Shown in pieces: positions 44,611 to 50,632 of a DNA stretch of 50,632 nucleotides. Positions within the stretch are counted from its first letter, which is position 1. Each line of letters opens with the position of its first letter. This stretch comes from Pleurocapsa sp. MO_226.B13 (GTDB taxonomy: Bacteria; Cyanobacteriota; Cyanobacteriia; Cyanobacteriales; Xenococcaceae). A program made the position numbers and the translations under genes. Location of the stretch: the NCBI GenBank assembly GCA_030064795.1, contig JASJEI010000019.1, positions 1 to 50,632 on the forward strand. Reading direction: 5' to 3'. The notes below the pieces were generated by a model. It was not told where the DNA came from. It searched no databases and worked only from the letters and a program-made list of their open reading frames with translations.

Positions 44611-45120
44611 TTATTTTTCGTTGCTAACTGTCAGGTAAATTCCCTTCAAAGCCAGACTTCCAACTCCTGTATCACCTGCATCGGCTGCTGTATCGGGTAT
44701 TTCTGGCCAAGTTGCTGATAAGCCTATGGTATAAAGAGTGGACGAATTAGGATTAATTGCTTTAGCTTTGCTACCAGGAATTTTAACGTGAAAATCTTCA
44801 ATGGTTAGCACAGCATCTACTACTTTTTTATAAGCTGTTTTAAGAGCGTCAATCTCTGGTAATGTTTCATTAATTTCCTCGTCTGTGGTTGGTATTGTCG
44901 AATCCGTACCAAAAGTTTTTAAAATTCCATTAATTCTATCCCCTGCTCGACCTAACGAAACTTTCGTATTGTCAGGCAAACCACATTCAATGCCATTTTC
45001 TTTAATTTCATTAATTGCAGTTGTTGGTTCGAGAGAAACTTCTTTGCCATCAACATCAAATACAAGACCAAAATAGACTTTAGTCTGATTTGTGGTTGCC
45101 AGATTTGCTGTGTTAACCAT
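44611..45120 (-). CDS. Hypothetical protein of the cluster, 169 aa
   Basis: Not recognised. Beta-rich ends (KVYFGLVFDVDGKEVSL and GSLALKGIYLTVSNEK) enclose a helical middle (INETLPEIDALKTAYKKVVDAVLTIEDFHVKIPG). The LYTIGLSATWPEI segment and the overall size suggest a compact structural or assembly protein. No signal or membrane segment. It lies 84 bp upstream of the 943-residue gene and 62 bp downstream of the 112-residue gene; a TGAGTTCG/CGAACTCA inverted repeat (44571-44603) lies in the downstream gap and could modulate expression between them. Confidence 0.65.
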   Translation of the reverse strand: MVNTANLATTNQTKVYFGLVFDVDGKEVSLEPTTAINEIKENGIECGLPDNTKVSLGRAGDRINGILKTFGTDSTIPTTDEEINETLPEIDALKTAYKKVVDAVLTIEDFHVKIPGSKAKAINPNSSTLYTIGLSATWPEIPDTAADAGDTGVGSLALKGIYLTVSNEK

Positions 45121-45182
45121 AATATTTTTCTGTTTTTCTATTGTTTAGTAAATAATTAGCGATCGCAAAATCCGTGATTTTG

Positions 45183-45521
45183 CTAGGTACTATTGACCGC
45201 GGAAGGCGGTGAACCTATGATCTCAAAAACAGTTATTGATAGTCTAAGCTTCAGATCGTCGGAAAAGTTAAAAGGAGTAGAATCTAAAGTCATCGATTTT
45301 CCTATAGCAGTATATAGCTGACCTTCAAGATTATGGAGTTCAGTTCTACATCCTTCTCCCGATTGGATCTCTTGAATCTCAGTTTGTAGTTGCAAAATTA
45401 TTTGTGAAATAGGAGTATTTTCTGAAAAATCAGTTGGTAATTCTAACTGATATCTTTTGTTAACAAGCTTTAAAAAATCTGCAATATTATTAGCTTCTAG
45501 AATTGGATTATTATTGTCCAT
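45183..45521 (-). CDS. Hypothetical protein of the cluster, 112 aa
   Basis: Not recognised. A soluble protein with an N-terminal helix (ILEANNIADFLKLVNKRYQL), a Gln/Ile-rich helix (ISQIILQLQTEIQEIQSG) and a C-terminal amphipathic strand (LKLRLSITVFEIIGSPPS). One Cys is in GEGCRTEL. It is the first gene after a 188-bp gap that separates it from the tail-fibre-like gene, and begins the 112-169-943-732 subset. Confidence 0.6.
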   Translation of the reverse strand: MDNNNPILEANNIADFLKLVNKRYQLELPTDFSENTPISQIILQLQTEIQEIQSGEGCRTELHNLEGQLYTAIGKSMTLDSTPFNFSDDLKLRLSITVFEIIGSPPSAVNST

Positions 45522-45598
45522 AATTTTTTTTAGATAGAGCTTTGATAGATAATATAGCCTTTCTAACTCTTTATAAGATACGTTTCTATTAGCTATAT

Positions 45599-45629
45599 GC
45601 GAAGCGGTATGCTAAAGCACTAGCTTCGC
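45599..45629. repeat. GCGAAGC/GCTTCGC dispersed hairpin
   Basis: Seven-base arms enclose a smaller TGCT/AGCA pair. Outer AGCTAT and ATTAGCTA words extend the symmetry over about 45585-45660. This resembles a common cyanobacterial dispersed repeat. It fills the gap upstream of the 112-residue gene. Confidence 0.6.
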
Positions 45630-45709
45630 GTCGTCCTTTAGGATTAGCTATTAGCTAAAGTTTGTAACCGTAGCAGATCGTAAATGAGAACTGCTAGATC
45701 GTAATCTCA

Positions 45710-48304
45710 TTACCAACTCCCTTCTCTTCGAGCTAACTTATTGCTAACAAACATTACATCTACATACCATGTCTCATTATGATTATGAGTTGCTATATCT
45801 GCACGAATATACCATTTACCTTGATTGACATACATATAAACTTGCACAAGGTTCTGTGCTCCTTTTTCATTTATATCTCCATTTAAAGCTCTAAAGCCAA
45901 CGATTGCTGCTGAATATTCATTGGCTGAATAATTTGTATTGTATCTTATACTATCCCCCAAATTTGTGTATCTTTTGAGAATAATAGGTTTTGTTTCAAC
46001 TTGGATATTTTGAACCTTGAGAGTCCCATTATTTGTATTAAAGTGCATTTTGACATTATCATCTGTGCCTCCCGAATCTCTGATATAAAAATTGTCATCA
46101 ACAGTTAGATAAACTTGTCCACTTTTTCGATAGATTGCCCCATCTACATTTAAGTGTGAAGAACGATTCAAGCCATCAACTCTTAGCGTTTGCGTACTTG
46201 TTGTACCATTAACTTTTAAGTCATTTACGATTTCTGCATTTCCCTCTACTTTTAATTTATTACTGCCTATATTCTTTGTTCCGATACCAATATTTCCACC
46301 TTGCTGAATAAATAATCTAAAATCTGCTACGTCAGTTTCTACAAAATTTAAACCTGGTGTATTTCCACCATAATTTTGTTCAATATGCCATTTCTTTTTG
46401 CCATTGGGATCTTCAAAAGCAATTAGCCCTTCTTGTTTACCTTGCGCTCGAATTACTAGAGGTTCTTTTGATAAATTGGACGAGCCAATTCCCAGTCTTC
46501 CGTTCGTGACAGAGAGATTACCTGCGATCGCTGTATTTCCCTTTACTTTTAACTTATTATCCCCTGGAGCAGTTGTGCCGATACCAACATTATTACTGAT
46601 TGAATTAATGGCTAATGGCTTATTGCCATGAGATTGAATCCAGCTATAATTTTGGTGATACCCCAATCGGAGGTTTGATTGATTAGTGGGACCGAGAATT
46701 AAGGTATTGCCATTAGCATCTTGATCGGTATTTTTTATATGAAGCTTGGCTTGTGGTTCGTCAGTGCCAATTCCTACACAACCGATCTTGACATTATCAG
46801 AGGTTTTATATTCTCGATATACTAAAGGCCCTTTATGAATCGGAACGTTAATATATCCATCCCAGTAACCTGGAATATTCTCATAATGAACATAAAGATT
46901 GGCATAACCAGAAAGGAGTTGAGTTTTAAGATTGCTAATATTGAGTCTTAGGATTTCTTCGCGATCTTTGAGTTCCAATCCCTCTTTACTTTGACAAATA
47001 AAACTCCACCGTGGCGTTATTCCCTGTTTTTCTTTACCGCCAAAAACCCAATTGTCTTGACCATACTCAATAATTATTTGAATATCATCTGCATCTGTTT
47101 TTTCGACTAAAGCCCAGTGTTGTGTATGATTTTCTGTTGTTTCAACATCAAAAGAAATTGTGAACTTAGCAGCTTGATCTAGAGTACTTTCGCTATCAAC
47201 AACTCCACGTAAGTTTAATGATCCTTTCTTATTCAATTCAAATTTAATTACTTGTAAGATTGGCGATCGCTTTATTATTGCCTCTATATGTGTAAGTTCT
47301 AAAGAGAGTAACTTATTCAACTTGCTTGTAATAGCATTTAGGTCATCCTGAGAGACAATACCCAAATTAGCGATCAAAATCGTCACAATTTCTTGTTTAT
47401 CGGCATCTTTTAATTGTAAAGTTGAATTTGAATTTTCCAATTTACCCTGTAGATTTTGGAAAGAATCATTTGATTCTATTGATGTCTGCAACAAAGTAAA
47501 AAATTGTTTTGTGGCATCTGATATGTTTGGGTTTTGTTGAATTTCTTCTATAGCTTGAACAAAGTTGGGAATTTTTTCTCGAACAAATTTAAGTAGATTT
47601 CCATCCCACCTAGTTGTATTTACTTTTGTTATTTCAGGAGATTCTAAAACAGTTAAGGAAACACTTTGATTGGGCAAACTTTGAATTGTTAGAGTTAATT
47701 CATTTTCAGTTCCATCATTGAGAATGGTATTAGAACCCAAAAATCCTGCATATAATGGAACTTGTTTTTTGCCTCGCTGATTAACGATATTGAGATATTG
47801 TAATTTGTTGCCACTAATCGGTTCGCTAGAACCTTGATACTGAAGATAATTATATTTAATTTCTACCCTTGTTCCCCGCGCTCCTCCTTCTGGCGCAGCC
47901 CCAATATTTTCTAGAGTTAAAGTAATCCTTGCTCCATTTTCTATTGTTCTTGGTTCGGGATTGCTTGACAGTAGATAAAATGTATTATTTTGCTCTATTA
48001 TTTGCCAACCTTCTTCTTTTTCCTTGAGAGTAATTTCTCGATCTTCGCCACTGTTAGATAGTAAAGTACCAGGTCGAAATGAAATACAAAAATGATAGTT
48101 ATTTAAGGAGAGTCGGTCGTCAATTGACTGAAACTCAATCGTTCTGCCAGAGGTATTTACAATCTCAATTGATAGAGACTGTCTCAATGAACCATCATCA
48201 ATACTGAGAATATTTTGTCCGTCTTCATCCTGTAATAAAATCTGAAAAATATCGGAACGAGTTGTAGTTGTAAATTTACCATTATTTGTAGTAGCGATCA
48301 TCAA
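45710..48304 (-). CDS. Tail-fibre-like protein, 864 aa
   Basis: The N-terminal 200 residues form a beta-sandwich-like region (QSLSIEIVNTSGRTIEFQ, NYHFCISFRPGTL, ARITLTLENIGAAPEGGARGTRVEIKYNYLQY). A helical middle of about residues 240-340 follows, then a second beta domain with WDGYINVPIHKGPL. From about residue 500 to 700 there are shaft-type repeats of the form VGIGTxxP..KLxVxGN (four or more copies), as in trimeric phage tail fibres and related adhesins. The end (SAAIVGFRALNGD ... YVDVMFVSNKLARR) would be the distal tip. No signal peptide, so export would be by lysis or a dedicated machine. A receptor-binding or target-recognition part is the likely role. Confidence 0.78.
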   Translation of the reverse strand: MMIATTNNGKFTTTTRSDIFQILLQDEDGQNILSIDDGSLRQSLSIEIVNTSGRTIEFQSIDDRLSLNNYHFCISFRPGTLLSNSGEDREITLKEKEEGWQIIEQNNTFYLLSSNPEPRTIENGARITLTLENIGAAPEGGARGTRVEIKYNYLQYQGSSEPISGNKLQYLNIVNQRGKKQVPLYAGFLGSNTILNDGTENELTLTIQSLPNQSVSLTVLESPEITKVNTTRWDGNLLKFVREKIPNFVQAIEEIQQNPNISDATKQFFTLLQTSIESNDSFQNLQGKLENSNSTLQLKDADKQEIVTILIANLGIVSQDDLNAITSKLNKLLSLELTHIEAIIKRSPILQVIKFELNKKGSLNLRGVVDSESTLDQAAKFTISFDVETTENHTQHWALVEKTDADDIQIIIEYGQDNWVFGGKEKQGITPRWSFICQSKEGLELKDREEILRLNISNLKTQLLSGYANLYVHYENIPGYWDGYINVPIHKGPLVYREYKTSDNVKIGCVGIGTDEPQAKLHIKNTDQDANGNTLILGPTNQSNLRLGYHQNYSWIQSHGNKPLAINSISNNVGIGTTAPGDNKLKVKGNTAIAGNLSVTNGRLGIGSSNLSKEPLVIRAQGKQEGLIAFEDPNGKKKWHIEQNYGGNTPGLNFVETDVADFRLFIQQGGNIGIGTKNIGSNKLKVEGNAEIVNDLKVNGTTSTQTLRVDGLNRSSHLNVDGAIYRKSGQVYLTVDDNFYIRDSGGTDDNVKMHFNTNNGTLKVQNIQVETKPIILKRYTNLGDSIRYNTNYSANEYSAAIVGFRALNGDINEKGAQNLVQVYMYVNQGKWYIRADIATHNHNETWYVDVMFVSNKLARREGSW

Positions 48305-48358
48305 AATTTCTCCGACTTGTAAACAATTTTTGAGATGTAACAGATAAATGAAGATGTT

Positions 48359-48556
48359 TTATGTTTGACTAGGTTTCGTATTAGTTTCTCCAGCATTTAG
48401 TTTTTGCTGGCGCATTTTGTTAGCTTGTACTTGGGCTTCAGCCTGAGCTTGAATTTTATTAATTAATTGAAAAACTTCGATATAGGGACGCTGCCCTAAA
48501 GAATCCAGAATTAGATTTACTTCTTCTATAGTTAGATTAATACTTATTTGTTCCAT
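48359..48556 (-). CDS. Small helical protein of the cluster, 65 aa
   Basis: It begins MEQISINLTIEEVNLILDSL, then GQRPYIEVFQLINKIQAQAE and a Gln-rich basic tail. The pattern LTIEEVNLILDxLGQxPYxxVFxLI resembles small hypotheticals found next to phage structural genes, probably helical and oligomeric. It lies between the disrupted upstream gene (27-bp gap) and the tail-fibre-like gene (54-bp gap), so it belongs to the same unit. Confidence 0.65.
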   Translation of the reverse strand: MEQISINLTIEEVNLILDSLGQRPYIEVFQLINKIQAQAEAQVQANKMRQQKLNAGETNTKPSQT

Positions 48557-48583
48557 CGTTGTTATTTTAAATAATAAATACTG

Positions 48584-49475
48584 TTAAGATATATCATTTG
48601 TATTTGTATCTAATAAGTTTGCATCTTCGGGTTTACTTAAGACTAGCCAGCCTTCTCGAATTTCTTGAGATCCTGAAAAAGTTGCTTTTGAAGATACTGG
48701 ATCGAGCCTAATTTCATTTAAATCGAATATCTGATTAATAAGATTGTCTAGATTTTTCAAATCGCCTACCAGCACTTTTCTTTCATCTTTGGCAATAATT
48801 TTAGCTTTATTTTGGAATTCTTCGTTGACATTTTCAGTAAAGGCTGTTAGCCATTTTTGATTGAATAACTCTTGCCAAACTCGATCGGTATCTTCTGGAT
48901 TTGCTGCTAACTTACGCTCAGAATAAGATCGAACGAAAGCTGCTTTTTCAATTACTGGAGTCGTCAAAATTTCCGACCAATTTTCTCTGCCTTTTTTCTC
49001 TAACCAAACCCAATCGTAATCTGGAGCTGTTGGTAAAGGAAGATTGAGACTACCTTGATTGGTCCGTTCTGTCAAAATAGGAGAGGTCAGGAATGTCACC
49101 TTGATATTGGCTAATGCCTCTGTATAATGGTCGGGAGGAATATTAATAACCTTAGTGGGCAAAATACCTGATGTCGCATGAAATACTCCTCGCGGATCGA
49201 CTAACATCGTTAAAGTTTGAGGAGCGCTACTAATAGACTGGATAATATTGATTGGTCCTTCCTCCACTTCTGGATTGATATCTGGATCTATAAATTGAGT
49301 TTCAATTTTTTCAGATTCATTAAGCTCGCTTTGTTGAGCATAAAAAATATTGTTTTCATACTCGTAGTCTTCTCCAGCTATGGTCTGTTCTTTCCAATAA
49401 CCAATAATTCCATCATTAAGCTGTCGATATTCCCCGATGCGAATTGGAACCTTAACATCGATCGAGTCATCAGTA
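48584..49475 (-). pseudogene. C-terminal part of a cluster gene cut by an IS630 element
   Basis: The conventional frame of 227 residues starts at a GTG (49267), but the same frame is open and protein-like for 69 further codons up to the IS630 element: TDDSIDVKVPIRIGEYRQLN DG... then IIGYWKEQTIAGEDYEYEN. The recognisable VPIRIGEYRQLNDG block shows that the gene once continued upstream, through the position of the insertion and beyond the window edge. The rest includes ISSAPQTLTMLVDPRGVFHATSGILP and PDYDWVWLEKKGRENW; function unknown. It lies 27 bp upstream of the 65-residue gene and is likely the 3' end of the cluster's large first gene. A short C-terminal product may still be made. Confidence 0.75.
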
Positions 49476-50632
49476 AGCTGTCGCGCATTTAAATTGCATC
49501 AACAGCATTGCCTTTGTTTTTCAATTTCCTGTCCCAATTAATAATTAACTCTCCCTGATTCAGAAGTTGATGTAAAAGAGATTCTAGTTGCTCAATAGAT
49601 TTAAAAAGGCGATGAGCCAAAAATTCCTTGGCTGAATGCCAAACTAACTCAGCAATATTATAATCTGGACTATAGGGAGGTAAAAATTCTAGAATCAAGT
49701 TAGGCATTTCTCGTGTAATTTGTTTGAGAATATCTTCTTTCTTATGAAAGCTTGCATTATCTAAAATAACCAGGATTTTTGTCCCCTTAGTCTCAAAATC
49801 TTCTGAAGCATTGCCTTGCTGTATCCACTCATTTATTACTTCTTGATAAAGTACCTTTAAAGTTAAATAAAAATTATTTCCATCTCCTTTTGGCACAAAA
49901 TCTACCACTCTTTTCTTGTCCGAATAGCGAACTGCACCCATCACATTGACTCTGCCTTTTCGTCTTTGACCAGTTATCTTTTTTCGAGAACCTTTTTTAC
50001 TCCACAGCTTCCTTCTCAAAACTCTCAAACTAAATCCGCTTTCATCCCAAAACCATATCTGTAAGAGCTTTGGCTTCTCCCGACTAATTTTTATATATTC
50101 TTCTAATTTCTTTTTGAAAAGTTTTCTTTTTTCTGGTTCTTGTTTATCCTCTAAACTATATTTTGCCCAAAGGTAAACGTACTTTTTTTGGGCTAATATC
50201 CTTCTAATTTGCGAACTACTCAACTTAATGCCTGTTTTCTCTTCTAAATAAGTGGCGAGCCTTTTTGCCGTCCATCTTCCAAATTCATATCCTAATTCTT
50301 CAGGATCTTGGTCTACTATTTTTAACAAGAGCTCAATATATTCTTCTGTCGCCTTACGATAATTTCCTGACATTCTCTTATCTTCGAGACTCTCAAGATT
50401 TTCTGGGTCTCCATGAACACACCAATATGCTATTTTTCTTAACGAACAACCCAGAAAATTAGCAATTTCTCTCTGAGTTTTACCGTCATTGAGCAATAGT
50501 AAAATTAAGATTCTTTCTCTAATTTCTGGATGTTCGTGCTCTTTTAACGTTTTTTGCAGTTTTTTTTGTTGCTCTTGACTTAGAAACCCTTTGACTGGCA
50601 TTACTCACAACTATTGATTCTATTTCCTATTT
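49475..50632 (-). mobile_element. IS630-family element, complete gene, right edge
   Basis: The transposase fills almost all of it and its stop codon lies within about 20 bp of the inner end, as in compact IS630 elements. The likely inner end is after the TA at 49474-49475, followed by AGCTGTCGCGCATTTAAATT; IS630 elements target TA. The other end is at or beyond 50632, so inverted repeats cannot be confirmed here. Confidence 0.7.
49489..50601 (-). CDS. IS630-family transposase
   Basis: The 370-residue transposase is full length. The N-terminal helix-turn-helix (ERILILLLLNDGKTQREIANFLGCSLRKIAYW) is followed by a second HTH/winged-helix region (GRWTAKRLATYLEEKTGIKLSSSQIRRIL). The DDE core has FWDESGFSL, VILDNASFHKK and LPPYSPDYNIAELVW. 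All catalytic positions look intact, so it may be mobile. It lies in the same direction as the cluster it interrupts. It is unrelated in detail to the truncated IS630 copy at 7854. Confidence 0.92.
   Translation of the reverse strand: MPVKGFLSQEQQKKLQKTLKEHEHPEIRERILILLLLNDGKTQREIANFLGCSLRKIAYWCVHGDPENLESLEDKRMSGNYRKATEEYIELLLKIVDQDPEELGYEFGRWTAKRLATYLEEKTGIKLSSSQIRRILAQKKYVYLWAKYSLEDKQEPEKRKLFKKKLEEYIKISREKPKLLQIWFWDESGFSLRVLRRKLWSKKGSRKKITGQRRKGRVNVMGAVRYSDKKRVVDFVPKGDGNNFYLTLKVLYQEVINEWIQQGNASEDFETKGTKILVILDNASFHKKEDILKQITREMPNLILEFLPPYSPDYNIAELVWHSAKEFLAHRLFKSIEQLESLLHQLLNQGELIINWDRKLKNKGNAVDAI

Noticed and set aside
45585..45660. CRISPR-like or tRNA-like structure
   Set aside because: It is a single dispersed hairpin; there are no regular spacers and no cloverleaf with a T-loop.
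39473..50632. Ordinary prophage or contractile injection system
   Set aside because: Apart from a fibre-like protein there is no sheath, tube, baseplate, capsid, portal, terminase, integrase or lysis gene in the window.

Overview
The window is cyanobacterial. HIP1 octamers (GCGATCGC) are scattered through it, and it carries heptanucleotide tandem repeats, a haemagglutination-domain secretion protein with the cyanobacterial C-terminal signature, XisH/XisI, Uma2 and SpoIIAA-like families, and a fermentative NifJ. The genus cannot be fixed from the sequence; a large-genome, repeat-rich unicellular, baeocytous or filamentous cyanobacterium would fit. No rRNA, tRNA or CRISPR was seen.

Region 1 (1-3.1 kb) is rearranged: a GlxA/AraC-type regulator has lost its N-terminus against an IS200/IS605-type TnpB element, and the other flank holds the decayed C-terminus of an acyl-CoA dehydrogenase. 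Region 2 (3.1-8.9 kb) has a 1505-residue TpsA-like exoprotein, a truncated IS630 transposase and a previously hidden, stop-riddled copy of the 3' end of the phosphoketolase-like gene that follows.

Region 3 (9-34 kb) is a central-carbon and dark/anoxic metabolism block. It holds a transketolase/phosphoketolase-like enzyme, a SAM-hydrolase-family protein, lactate dehydrogenase, a SpoIIAA-like protein, UspA, PEP synthase and hydrogenase maturation HypB-HypA on the minus strand. Facing them across a 0.7-kb regulatory gap are pyruvate:ferredoxin oxidoreductase (nifJ) and a dihydroorotate-dehydrogenase-like gene. XisH/XisI, a large TPR membrane protein, glycogen branching enzyme and phosphotransacetylase follow. 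Together they cover glycogen handling, pyruvate to acetyl-CoA, acetyl phosphate and lactate, plus nickel insertion for a hydrogenase. The hypA-nifJ gap holds a perfect GTA-N8-TAC dyad and six TTAGTTA/TAACTAA heptamers.

Region 4 (34-39.4 kb) is a mixed stretch: a small coiled-coil membrane protein, a frameshifted small ribbon-helix-helix-like gene, a DUF6208-like protein, a substrate-binding lipoprotein, a Uma2 nuclease, and an ArsR/DUF2087 repressor with a 42-bp nested dyad operator next to its start.

Region 5 (39.4-50.6 kb) is the most unusual. It is a co-directional minus-strand block made of a DUF6603-like 943-residue beta-rich protein, an unfamiliar 732-residue protein, a tail-fibre-like 864-residue protein and several small unknowns. 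Its upstream gene has been cut by a complete IS630-family element at the right edge. No tail sheath, tube, capsid, terminase or secretion ATPase is present, so it is not an ordinary prophage or contractile injection system within these bounds. It is the best candidate here for an undescribed system.
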